A stretch of DNA of 64,000 bases, taken from contig NZ_CP081966.1 of assembly GCF_019823065.1 (NCBI RefSeq), forward strand, positions 1,643,501 through 1,707,500, written 5' to 3'. Under the pieces are notes generated by a model. It was not told the DNA's origin. It did no database searches and saw only the letters and a list, made by a program, of their open reading frames with translations. The position numbers were made by a program, and so were the translations under genes. Each line of letters starts with the position of its first letter. The first letter of the stretch is position 1. Below are positions 54,290-64,000 of the stretch, in pieces. Source of the DNA: Pseudomonas mosselii. Its GTDB lineage: Bacteria; Pseudomonadota; Gammaproteobacteria; Pseudomonadales; Pseudomonadaceae.

Positions 54290-55045
54290 ATGGCGACGGA
54301 GCGGGAAGAGCGGCTGCTGGCACGGGTCGAGGACGCCTTTGGCGTCATCAGCGTCTACGAGGTGGATGACTATCGCTTCCTCGAGTTCGGCGACGCCATC
54401 GAGCAGAGCTGCACCTTCACCGCCGACCCCAGCTGGCTGGAGTACGACTACACCCGCGCCATGCTGGTCGGCGCGCTGTGCCACGGGCAGCCGGAGAGCG
54501 CGCTGTTCCTCGGCCTTGGCGCCGGCACCCTGACCCAGGCGTGCCTGAAGTTCCTGCCGCTGGAGGATGTCGAGGCCATCGAGCTGCGCCCTGATGTGCC
54601 GCGTCTGGCCATGGAGTACATGGGCCTGGACGACGACCCGAGGCTGTATGTGCGGGTGGGCGACGCCCTCGAACTGCTGTCCAGCGCGGAGAAGGCCGAC
54701 CTGCTGTTTGTCGACCTGTATACCGACTATGGCCCCGGCGTCGGCCATCTGGCCTGGGGTTTCCTTGAGAACTGCCAGAAGCAGCTCAACCCCGATGGCT
54801 GGCTGGTGATCAACCAGTGGGCCGGGGACGACGGCAAGCCGTTGGGCGCGGCCTTGTTGCGTGGGTTGTATCACCGGCATTACTGGGAGCTGCCGGTGAA
54901 GGAGGGCAACGTGATCCTGCTGGTGCCGGCGGACCTTGAGCAGACGCTGGACATCGATGCCGTGCGGGCGCGGGCCGCCGCGCTGGCGCCACGTTTGGGC
55001 TATTCGCTGGAGTACCTGATCAAGGCCATCCGTCCGGCGACCTGA
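54290..55045 (+). CDS. Spermidine-synthase-like methyltransferase-fold protein
   Basis: A 251-residue protein with the Rossmann-like spermidine synthase fold: FLGLGAGTLTQ (glycine-rich SAM/dcSAM loop) and VEAIELRPDVPRLA, then FVDLYTDYGPGV, and VINQWAGDD. Key aminopropyltransferase Asp residues cannot be confidently placed, so it may be a methyltransferase or an aminopropyltransferase homolog. The ATG at 54290 is chosen as it opens MATEREERLLARVED; upstream ATG/GTG candidates have no clear ribosome site. Confidence 0.8.
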   Translation: MATEREERLLARVEDAFGVISVYEVDDYRFLEFGDAIEQSCTFTADPSWLEYDYTRAMLVGALCHGQPESALFLGLGAGTLTQACLKFLPLEDVEAIELRPDVPRLAMEYMGLDDDPRLYVRVGDALELLSSAEKADLLFVDLYTDYGPGVGHLAWGFLENCQKQLNPDGWLVINQWAGDDGKPLGAALLRGLYHRHYWELPVKEGNVILLVPADLEQTLDIDAVRARAAALAPRLGYSLEYLIKAIRPAT

Positions 55046-55364
55046 TCCGGATGTACGCGTCTGCAGGGAAACGATTCAGCCTGGATCCAATGTGAGTCTG
55101 GATCTTCGAAATATTTCTCACAACTCACGGCTATTTCGGGTATAGTACGCGCCGGTCTTTTAGCGGACCTCAAAATCAGGTGGTGCAAATCCTCCGAATC
55201 CAGCTTCGGCTGCGCGTCCGCTAGGCGGACCTCCCCAAGACGTTCCTATTTCAATCGTTTTCGCAAATCCCCGCCGCCAAAGCTGCCTGGGTGACCGTTT
55301 GGTCTTTCAAGGCATGTGCAGCTTTGGAGCATGGGTCTTTGCGGATGCACCTAGAGGCAGACCC
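55046..55364 (+). promoter_or_regulatory. Long structured 5' leader of deaD
   Basis: A 319-bp gene-free gap. TATAGT at 55141-55146 is a possible -10 box without a good -35. Downstream, TAGCGGAC (55161-55168) pairs with GTCCGCTA (55216-55223), enclosing a CAGC-TTCG-GCTG tetraloop hairpin (55201-55212) and GGTGG/CCTCC segments; a second GGCGGACCTCC follows. This suggests a folded ~200-nt leader, as reported for cold-shock DEAD-box mRNAs such as E. coli csdA. No coding frame fits. Regulation by cold or autoregulation is inference. Confidence 0.45.
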
Positions 55365-57041
55365 ATGACCCAGGAAACCGGCGGATTCGCCGCTCTCGAA
55401 CTCAATCCGAACATCGTTGCTGCCGTCCTGGCCACCGGCTATGAAGAGCCGTCGGCCATCCAGCAACAGTCGATCCCGATCATCCTCGCCGGTCACGACA
55501 TGATCGGCCAGGCGCAGACTGGCACCGGCAAGACCGCTGCCTTCGCCCTGCCGATCCTCAACAAGATCGACGTGAGCAAGCGCGAACCGCAAGCCCTGAT
55601 CCTGGCGCCAACCCGTGAGTTGGCGCTGCAAGTAGCCACCGCTTTCGAAACCTACGCCAAGCAGATGCCGGGCGTTAACGTGGTGGCCGTGTACGGTGGT
55701 GCCCCGATGGGCCCACAGCTGCGTGCCATTCGCAATGGCGCACAGATCGTCGTCGCCACCCCGGGCCGCCTGTGCGACCACCTGCGCCGCGACGAGAAAG
55801 TCCTGTCCACCGTCCAGTACCTGGTGCTCGACGAAGCCGACGAAATGCTCAAGCTGGGCTTCATGGATGACCTCGAAGTGATCTTCGATGCCATCCCTGC
55901 CACCCGCCAGACCGTGCTGTTCTCCGCCACCCTGCCGGCCTCGATCCGTGCCATCGCCGAGCGCCACCTGCGCGAGCCGAAGCACGTCAAGATCCAGAGC
56001 AAGACCCAGACCGTGACCGCGATCGAGCAGGCCCACCTGATGGTCCACGCCGACCAGAAGATCCCGGCCGTGCTGCGCCTGCTGGAAGTGGAAGAGTTCG
56101 ATGCGCTGATCGCCTTCGTGCGCACCAAGCAGGCTACCCTGGACTTGGCCGCCGCCCTGGAAGCCAAAGGTTACAAGGCTGCCGCGCTGAACGGCGACAT
56201 CGCCCAGAACCAGCGTGAGCGCGTGATCGACTCGCTCAAGGATGGCCGCCTGGACATCGTCGTCGCCACCGACGTCGCTGCCCGTGGCCTGGACGTACCG
56301 CGTATCACCCACGTGTTCAACGTCGACATGCCGTACGATCCGGAGTCCTACGTGCACCGTATCGGCCGTACCGGCCGTGCCGGTCGCGATGGCCGTGCGC
56401 TGCTGCTGGTCACCCCGCGTGAGCGTCGCATGCTGCAGGTGATCGAGCGTGTCACCGGCCAGAAAGTCGCCGAAGCCCGCCTGCCTAACCCGCAAGCCGT
56501 GCTGGATGCGCGCATCAAGAAGCTGACCAAGAGCCTGGCGCCGCTGGTGGCCGAGTCCGAGGCCAGCCACGGCGAATTGTTCGACCGCCTGACCGCCGAC
56601 CTGGGCTGCACCCCGCGTGCCCTGGCCGCGGCGCTGCTGCGCAAGGCCACCAACGGCCAGGCGCTGGACCTGGCTTCGGTGGAGCGCGAGCAGCCGCTGG
56701 TGCCGACCTACACCCCGCGTGAGCGTGGTGAGCGCACCGAGCGCGGCGAGCGTCCGGACCGTGGTGACCGCGAGCGCCGCGCGCCGATGCCGCTGGCCGA
56801 AGGCCGCGTGCGTTGCCGTACCGCCTTGGGTGCCCGTGACGGCATCGCCGCCAAGAACCTGCTGGGCGCGATCCTCAACGAGGGTGGCCTGGCGCGTGAC
56901 GCCATCGGTCGCATCCAGGTGCGTGACAGCTTCAGTCTGATCGAGCTGCCGGAAGACGGCCTCGAGCGCCTGCTGACCAAGCTCAAGGACACCCGCGTTG
57001 CCGGTAAGCAATTGAAGCTGCGTCGCTACCGCGAAGATTGA
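55365..57041 (+). CDS. deaD: DEAD-box RNA helicase DeaD/CsdA
   Basis: A 558-residue RNA helicase acting in ribosome assembly and mRNA decay, especially in the cold. RecA-like core motifs: AQTGTGKT (residues 50-57), DEAD (156-159), SAT, and HRIGRTGRAGR. The C-terminal half holds a dimerisation region, an Arg/Gly/Glu-rich linker (RERGERTERGERPDRGDRE) and a DbpA-type RNA-binding domain (GRVRCRTALGARDGIAAKNLLGAI). This C-terminal layout identifies DeaD/CsdA rather than RhlE or SrmB. A strong terminator follows. Confidence 0.95.
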   Translation: MTQETGGFAALELNPNIVAAVLATGYEEPSAIQQQSIPIILAGHDMIGQAQTGTGKTAAFALPILNKIDVSKREPQALILAPTRELALQVATAFETYAKQMPGVNVVAVYGGAPMGPQLRAIRNGAQIVVATPGRLCDHLRRDEKVLSTVQYLVLDEADEMLKLGFMDDLEVIFDAIPATRQTVLFSATLPASIRAIAERHLREPKHVKIQSKTQTVTAIEQAHLMVHADQKIPAVLRLLEVEEFDALIAFVRTKQATLDLAAALEAKGYKAAALNGDIAQNQRERVIDSLKDGRLDIVVATDVAARGLDVPRITHVFNVDMPYDPESYVHRIGRTGRAGRDGRALLLVTPRERRMLQVIERVTGQKVAEARLPNPQAVLDARIKKLTKSLAPLVAESEASHGELFDRLTADLGCTPRALAAALLRKATNGQALDLASVEREQPLVPTYTPRERGERTERGERPDRGDRERRAPMPLAEGRVRCRTALGARDGIAAKNLLGAILNEGGLARDAIGRIQVRDSFSLIELPEDGLERLLTKLKDTRVAGKQLKLRRYRED

Positions 57042-57057
57042 TCTTGGCGCTGCAATA

Positions 57058-57092
57058 AAAAATCCCCGGCCTTCTGGCCGGGGATTTTTTTT
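57058..57092 (+). terminator. Rho-independent terminator after deaD
   Basis: AATCCCCGGCC (57061-57071) pairs with GGCCGGGGATT (57076-57086) with a TTCT loop, followed by a T-run to 57092. The A-rich left flank also allows termination from the other direction. Confidence 0.92.
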
Positions 57093-57152
57093 GCCTGGCG
57101 ATCAGCTGACCCCGATCCCTGTAGGGGCAGCCTCGCGCCTCCCTGGCGCACA

Positions 57153-57905
57153 TCAGTCGAACCGATAGATATCCATCCCCAGCGCCCCCAGCGTAAACCC
57201 CTGGTGCACGATGCCAAATCGCCCGCCAGCCCCCATGGCGAAGAACAGCGGCAAAAGGTGTTCATCACTGGGATGGTTGCGCACCGCAAACGGCGCCTGC
57301 CGCCGATAATCCACAAGCCCCGTCTCATCCCCGGCACTCAACCGATCCACCACCCAGTCACGAAACGCCAGCGCCCAGGGCTCGACCGCATCCGGCCCGG
57401 CGTGCCAGTCAAGCTCGCCCAGGTTATGGGTGATACTGCCCGAGCCGATCAGCAGGATGCCTTCCTCGCGCAGTGCCGACAGCGCCCGGCCAACCTTCAG
57501 TTGCAGATCAGGACCGGCCTGGCTGGGTAGCGACACCTGAACCACTGGAATATCCGCCTCGGGATACATCAGTGAAAGCGGCACCCAGGCACCATGGTCG
57601 AAGGGCCGCTGCTCATCCAGTCGGGCCCCCAGAAGTTCGGACAACCGCCTGGCCAGTGCCGGTTCGCCGGGTGCCGGGTACTGCACCGCATACAGCGCCG
57701 GCGGAAAACCATGGAAGTCATGCCAGGTCTGCGGCTGCGGGTTGCCCATCACCAGCAGTTCGCGGGTCTCCCAGTGCGCCGACACCACCACGATCGCTTT
57801 CGGGCGGGGCAAGGTGCGGGCCAGCGTGGCCAGGGCCGGGCCGCTGGCGCCGGGTTGCAGGGCGAGCATGGGCGATCCGTGGGAGATGAACAGGCTGGGC
57901 AGCAT
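57153..57905 (-). CDS. LigB/DODA-type extradiol ring-cleavage dioxygenase
   Basis: A 250-residue non-heme-iron dioxygenase of the LigB superfamily (YgiD/DODA-like). Metal ligands are likely His9 in LFISHGSP, His44-region in SAHWET and His in GSGSITHNLGEL, typical positions for this family. E. coli YgiD and plant DODA cleave the ring of L-DOPA; the natural substrate here is unknown. It is divergent from tpm. Cytoplasmic. Confidence 0.88.
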   Translation of the reverse strand: MLPSLFISHGSPMLALQPGASGPALATLARTLPRPKAIVVVSAHWETRELLVMGNPQPQTWHDFHGFPPALYAVQYPAPGEPALARRLSELLGARLDEQRPFDHGAWVPLSLMYPEADIPVVQVSLPSQAGPDLQLKVGRALSALREEGILLIGSGSITHNLGELDWHAGPDAVEPWALAFRDWVVDRLSAGDETGLVDYRRQAPFAVRNHPSDEHLLPLFFAMGAGGRFGIVHQGFTLGALGMDIYRFD

Positions 57906-58006
57906 GGCGGGGTCCTGGCAGGTAAGATGCAGCCATCTTCGATCAGCCTTCGATCAAGATCCAATATAAGTTTTCACAGCCTTTTATCGAAAAACCGGGA
58001 GGGATC

Positions 58007-58657
58007 ATGGAGCCAGCGTTCTGGCACAAGCGGTGGGCGGACAACCAGATTGGCTTTCACCAACCGCGGGTGAATCCATATCTGCAGGCGCACTGGCCGA
58101 CCTTGGGGTTGGCCCCGGGGTCGCGGGTGCTGGTGCCGCTGTGCGGCAAGAGCCTGGACCTGCTCTGGCTGGCCGCCCAAGGTTATCGGGTGCTGGGGGT
58201 GGAGCTTTCGCGCAGGGCGGTGGCGGACTTCTTCACCGAGCATGGCTTGGTGGCGCAAATTTCCCGGCACGGTGCCTTCGAGGTGTGGCGCAGCGACGAG
58301 GTGGAGCTGTGGTGCGGGGATGTGTTCGCCCTGCGTGCCGAGGATCTGGCGGATTGCGCGGGGGTGTATGACCGGGCGGCGCTGATCGCCTTGCCGGTGG
58401 CGATGCGCGAGCGGTACATGGCGTTGCTGGGAGAGCGGTTGCCGGCGGCCTGTCGGGGGCTGCTGGTGACCCTGGAGTACGACCAGGCATTGATCGACGG
58501 ACCGCCGTTCTCGGTGCCGGACGCCGAAGTGCGGGCAGGTTTTGTCGGGTGGCGGGTCGATGAGGTCGAGGCGCGGGAGATTCTCGACGAGAGTCCGAAG
58601 TTTTTGAAGGCCGGTGTGACGAGCCTGCTGGAGCGTGTTTATCGGCTAAGACGCTGA
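58007..58657 (+). CDS. tpm: Thiopurine S-methyltransferase
   Basis: A 216-residue SAM-dependent methyltransferase; bacterial TPMT (as described for P. syringae and others) detoxifies tellurite/selenium and thiopurines. The N terminus EPAFWHKRWADNQIGFHQP is the family signature, VLVPLCGKSLDLLWLA is the SAM-binding motif, and VYDRAALIALP follows. GGAGGG precedes the ATG at 58007. A bidirectional terminator lies between it and the convergent htpX. Confidence 0.94.
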   Translation: MEPAFWHKRWADNQIGFHQPRVNPYLQAHWPTLGLAPGSRVLVPLCGKSLDLLWLAAQGYRVLGVELSRRAVADFFTEHGLVAQISRHGAFEVWRSDEVELWCGDVFALRAEDLADCAGVYDRAALIALPVAMRERYMALLGERLPAACRGLLVTLEYDQALIDGPPFSVPDAEVRAGFVGWRVDEVEAREILDESPKFLKAGVTSLLERVYRLRR

Positions 58658-58700
58658 GCTGGCGCTCCCACAGGGGAGGGCGACATGGCAAATAGCAAAT

Positions 58701-58728
58701 AGAAAGGGCGACCGAAGTCGCCCTTTCT
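58701..58728. terminator. Bidirectional terminator between tpm and htpX
   Basis: AGAAAGGGCGAC (58701-58712) pairs perfectly with GTCGCCCTTTCT (58717-58728) with a 4-base loop. T/A-rich flanks on both sides suit termination from both converging genes. Confidence 0.85.
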
Positions 58729-58742
58729 TGTTGCTGCCTGGA

Positions 58743-59630
58743 TCAACCGCGACGGCGCAGGGCGTCGATACGGTCTTCCAGCGGCGGGTGGCTCATCAGC
58801 AGGCCGGCCAGGCCATGCTTGAGGCCGCCATTGATGCCGAAGGCCTTCAGGGTGTCGGGCATGTGCACCGGCAGACCCTGTTCAGAGCGCAGGCGCTGCA
58901 GCGCGCCGATCATCGCACCGGTGCCGGCCAGGTGGGCGCCGGCTTCGTCGGCGCGGAACTCGCGGCGACGCGAGTACCACATGACGATGATGCTGGCGAG
59001 GATGCCCAGTACCAGCTCGGCGACGATGGTCGCGATGAAGTAGGCGATGCCGTGGCCTTCTTCGTTCTTGAAGATCACCCGGTCGACGAAGTTGCCGATG
59101 ATGCGGGCGAAGAACATCACGAAGGTGTTCACCACGCCCTGCACCAGCGCCATGGTGACCATGTCGCCGTTGGCCACGTGGCCGATCTCGTGGGCCAGCA
59201 CCGCGCGCACCTCATCGGGCGAGAAGCGCTCCAGCAGGCCCTGGGAAACGGCGACCAGCGCGTCGTTGCGGTTCCAGCCGGTGGCGAAGGCGTTGGCCTC
59301 GTAGGCCGGGAAGATACCCACCTCGGGCATCTTGATGCCGGCCTCGCGGGACAGCTCCTCGACGGTCTGCAGCAGCCATTGTTCGTGGCGGGTGCGGGGC
59401 TGGGTGATGATCTGGGTGCCGGTGGTCATCTTTGCCATCCACTTGGAGATGAACAGCGAGACGAGCGAGCCAGCGAAACCGAACACGGCGCAGAAGACCA
59501 GCAGCTGGCCGAGGTTGAGGTCAACCCCGTTGGCCGCCATGAACCCGTTGAAGCCGAACAGGCTCAGGGTAATGCTTGCAACCAGCACCACCGCGAGGTT
59601 GGTGGCTACAAACAACAGAATGCGCATCAT
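58743..59630 (-). CDS. htpX: Membrane zinc protease HtpX
   Basis: A 295-residue inner-membrane metalloprotease (M48B) in membrane-protein quality control. Four hydrophobic segments flank the zinc motif HEIGH (His147, Glu148, His151) in [18 protein letters not shown], and EFRADEAGA provides the third ligand. The ATG at 59630 opens [15 protein letters not shown], the canonical start; AGGAG lies 12 bases upstream. It is often induced by envelope stress; no promoter is claimed. Confidence 0.95.
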   Translation of the reverse strand: MMRILLFVATNLAVVLVASITLSLFGFNGFMAANGVDLNLGQLLVFCAVFGFAGSLVSLFISKWMAKMTTGTQIITQPRTRHEQWLLQTVEELSREAGIKMPEVGIFPAYEANAFATGWNRNDALVAVSQGLLERFSPDEVRAVLAHEIGHVANGDMVTMALVQGVVNTFVMFFARIIGNFVDRVIFKNEEGHGIAYFIATIVAELVLGILASIIVMWYSRRREFRADEAGAHLAGTGAMIGALQRLRSEQGLPVHMPDTLKAFGINGGLKHGLAGLLMSHPPLEDRIDALRRRG

Positions 59631-59793
59631 GGTTGTTACGTTCTCCTGACGGATAAGTTCGTTGCGTACTGCGGGGTATATAAGGGGGAGGGCGCGGCTA
59701 TTCAACCGGGCGACTATTTCAAACTGTGTACGCGAGGAGTATGGCAGAGGATGCCGAGAGGGCTGTGGGATAGAGCGTTGCAGGATGTAAGGG

Positions 59794-59836
59794 GGTAGGA
59801 GCGGCCGGTCCGACGCCTCGGCAAGGCTCGCTCCTA
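59794..59836. repeat. Diverged inverted repeat upstream of htpX
   Basis: GTAGGAGCG (59794-59802) and CGCTCCTAC (59828-59836) are complementary ends of a degenerate member of the CTGTAGGAGCGGCC family, in the gap between alaA and htpX. Confidence 0.55.
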
Positions 59837-59849
59837 CCTCGGGGCCGTG

Positions 59850-61061
59850 TTACTGCGAATAGGTCCGCAGGAAGTTACCGATCCGGCCAATGGCCTGTTC
59901 CAGGTCATCCACCCGTGGCAGCGTCACCACGCGGAAGTGGTCCGGCCACGGCCAGTTGAACGCCGTGCCCTGGACGATCAGCAGCTTTTCCGACAGCAGC
60001 AGGTCAAGCACGAACTTCTCGTCGTTGAAGATCGGGCAGACCTTCGGGTCGATCTTCGGGAACGCGTACAGCGCGCCCATCGGCTTGACGCAGCTTACCC
60101 CGGGGATGGCATTGAGCAGCTCGTAGGTGCGGTTGCGCTGCTCGAGCAAGCGGCCCGGTGGCAGCACCAGGTCGTTGATGCTCTGGTAGCCGCCCAGGGC
60201 GGTCTGGATCGCGTGCTGGGCCGGCACGTTGGCGCACAGGCGCATGTTGGCCAGCATGTCGATGCCTTCGATGTAGCTCTGGGCGTGATGCTTGGGCCCG
60301 GAGATGATCAGCCAGCCGGAGCGGAAGCCCGCCACCCGGTACGACTTGGACAAGCCGTTGAAGGTCAGGCACAGCAGGTCCGGAGCCAGCGACGCGGTGC
60401 TGATGTGCACGGCCTCGTCATAGAGGATCTTGTCGTAGATCTCGTCGGAGAACACCACCAGGTTGTGCTGGCGCGCCAGCTCCAGCATGCCCAGCAGCAG
60501 CTCCCTGGAGTACACCGCGCCCGTCGGGTTGTTCGGATTGATGATCACCAGGGCCTTGGTGTTCGGGGTGATCTTGGCCTTGATGTCGTCCAGGTCCGGG
60601 AACCAGTCGGCCTGCTCGTCGCACAGGTAGTGCACCGGTTTGCCGCCGGCCAGGCTCACCGCGGCGGTCCACAGCGGGTAGTCAGGCGCCGGGATCAGCA
60701 CCTCGTCGCCATTGTTGAGCAGCGCCTGCATCGACATCACGATCAGTTCGGACACACCGTTGCCCAGGTAGATGTCCTCGATGGTGACGCCTTCGATTTC
60801 CTTCTGCTGGCAATACTGCATCACCGCCTTGCGCGCGCTGAACAGGCCCTTGGAGTCGCTGTAGCCCTGGGCGGTGGGCAGGTTGCGGATGACGTCCTGG
60901 AGGATCTCGTCCGGCGCCTCGAAACCAAACGGCGCCGGGTTGCCGATGTTCAGCTTGAGGATGCGATGGCCTTCCTCTTCCAGGCGTTTGGCGTGCTTGA
61001 GCACTGGGCCGCGAATGTCGTAGCAGACATTGGCGAGCTTGTTCGATTTGCTGAACTGCAT
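59850..61061 (-). CDS. alaA: Alanine-synthesising aminotransferase AlaA
   Basis: A 403-residue class I PLP aminotransferase that makes alanine from pyruvate. It begins MQFSKSNKLANVCYDIRGPVLKHAKRLEEEG, the AlaA-type N terminus. Motifs: NIGNPAPFGF, INPNNPTGAVYS, FSDEIYDKI and the PLP-lysine region FNGLSKSYRVAGFRSGW. Adjacent htpX is on the same strand, a known AlaA/HtpX neighbour arrangement in pseudomonads. The start ATG at 61061 is chosen over an upstream frame with no ribosome site. Confidence 0.93.
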   Translation of the reverse strand: MQFSKSNKLANVCYDIRGPVLKHAKRLEEEGHRILKLNIGNPAPFGFEAPDEILQDVIRNLPTAQGYSDSKGLFSARKAVMQYCQQKEIEGVTIEDIYLGNGVSELIVMSMQALLNNGDEVLIPAPDYPLWTAAVSLAGGKPVHYLCDEQADWFPDLDDIKAKITPNTKALVIINPNNPTGAVYSRELLLGMLELARQHNLVVFSDEIYDKILYDEAVHISTASLAPDLLCLTFNGLSKSYRVAGFRSGWLIISGPKHHAQSYIEGIDMLANMRLCANVPAQHAIQTALGGYQSINDLVLPPGRLLEQRNRTYELLNAIPGVSCVKPMGALYAFPKIDPKVCPIFNDEKFVLDLLLSEKLLIVQGTAFNWPWPDHFRVVTLPRVDDLEQAIGRIGNFLRTYSQ

Positions 61062-61228
61062 GATGAGATCCCGAGTGAGAATACGCGCCGCCCTTGCTCG
61101 AAAGGTTTGAAAGGGCGGGAAGCGGGTGCCAGACTGGCTGCCTTGCACACGAAGCCAACTAATATACGTGCCACCCGCGCCAGGGAAAAGCCGGTGCGAG
61201 GTGAAAATCAGCCTGCCGAGGTTCCATC

Positions 61229-61624
61229 ATGCAAAAGATCGACAAAACCCTGGACGAATGGCGCGCCATGCTCGATCCGGCCCAGTACCAGGTGTGCCGG
61301 CTCAAGGGCACCGAGCGTCCGTTCAGCGGCAAGTACAACAGCGAGCGCGGCGACGGCATCTACCACTGCATCTGCTGTGACCTGCCGCTGTTCGACGCCA
61401 AGGCCAAGTTCGATTCCGGCTGCGGCTGGCCGAGCTTTTACGAGCCGATTCAGGAGGCCGCGATGATCGAGATCCGCGACACCTCCCACGGCATGATCCG
61501 CACCGAAGTCACCTGCGCCCGGTGCGACGCCCACCTGGGCCATGTATTTCCCGACGGCCCGCCGCCGACCGGGCTACGCTACTGCATCAACTCGGTGTGC
61601 CTGGACCTCAAGCCACGCGATTGA
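61229..61624 (+). CDS. msrB: Peptide-methionine (R)-S-oxide reductase
   Basis: A 131-residue zinc-binding MsrB that reduces methionine-R-sulfoxide in proteins. Zinc ligands Cys47/Cys50 (CICC) and Cys96/Cys99 (CARC), the [10 protein letters not shown] motif with Cys65 and catalytic Cys119 in RYCINSVCL are all present. It is divergent from alaA and followed 12 bp later by a glutathione peroxidase, forming an oxidative-damage repair operon. Confidence 0.96.
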   Translation: MQKIDKTLDEWRAMLDPAQYQVCRLKGTERPFSGKYNSERGDGIYHCICCDLPLFDAKAKFDSGCGWPSFYEPIQEAAMIEIRDTSHGMIRTEVTCARCDAHLGHVFPDGPPPTGLRYCINSVCLDLKPRD

Positions 61625-61636
61625 CGGAGAGCGAAC

Positions 61637-64000
<2,364 letters not shown>

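Overview
The window is GC-rich chromosomal DNA from a fluorescent Pseudomonas of the P. putida group. The evidence is the core gene set (pyrF, folE, prmB, aroC, earP-efp, ohrR-ohr, deaD, tpm, htpX, alaA, msrB-gpx), a Pseudomonas-restricted DUF3509 gene, and many short inverted intergenic repeats of the P. putida REP type. A complete alkaline-protease secretion locus (aprA-aprI-aprD-aprE-aprF) inside this backbone points to P. entomophila or a close relative. The species is an inference from gene content, not a database match.

Layout. 1-9.1 kb: end of pyrF, a CurA-type reductase, an SDR enzyme, a divergent MFS/MocR pair, a chemoreceptor, a BenE transporter and a GST. 9.1-20.9 kb: housekeeping genes (folE, smr, prmB, aroC) mixed with small membrane proteins, an isochorismatase-fold protein lacking the usual Cys, an acireductone-dioxygenase-like cupin lacking a metal-ligand His, DUF3509 and ankyrin genes separated by a striking operator-like repeat cluster, and a ZIP transporter. 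21-29.5 kb: an LtaS/OpgB-like sulfatase-fold membrane enzyme, an RraB-like protein, a cytochrome c fusion, a 31-residue membrane peptide, a glutamine amidotransferase, CorA, PlsC, a crotonase and tRNA-Ser(GGA). 29.6-40.4 kb is the most accessory part: a GT-A-like protein beside the tRNA, a TonB-dependent siderophore receptor, a glycine-zipper protein and the apr locus. 40.4-51.6 kb: transporters and enzymes paired with divergent LysR regulators, a GreAB-like protein, earP-efp, ohrR-ohr and a DUF1127 protein. 51.6-64 kb: an AlkX/YcaQ-type glycosylase, class II DAHP synthase, a spermidine-synthase-like protein, deaD with a long leader, a LigB-type dioxygenase, tpm, htpX, alaA, msrB-gpx and a hybrid sensor kinase running off the end.

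How genes work together. AprD, AprE and AprF form the type I channel that exports AprA, while AprI protects the periplasm from it. EarP rhamnosylates Arg32 of EF-P, which is encoded next door. OhrR represses ohr through a palindrome just upstream of ohr. MsrB and Gpx form a short oxidative-repair operon. Class II DAHP synthase and AroC are the first and last steps of the shikimate pathway, though they are not linked here.

I found no prophage, transposase, CRISPR array or obvious new defence system. The items most worth a second look are the two active-site substitutions (cupin at 17493-18029, isochorismatase fold at 11265-11855), the triple GTGCA/TGCAC cluster at 18500-18548, the structured leaders of aprA and deaD, and the unannotated-size membrane peptide at 25252-25347.
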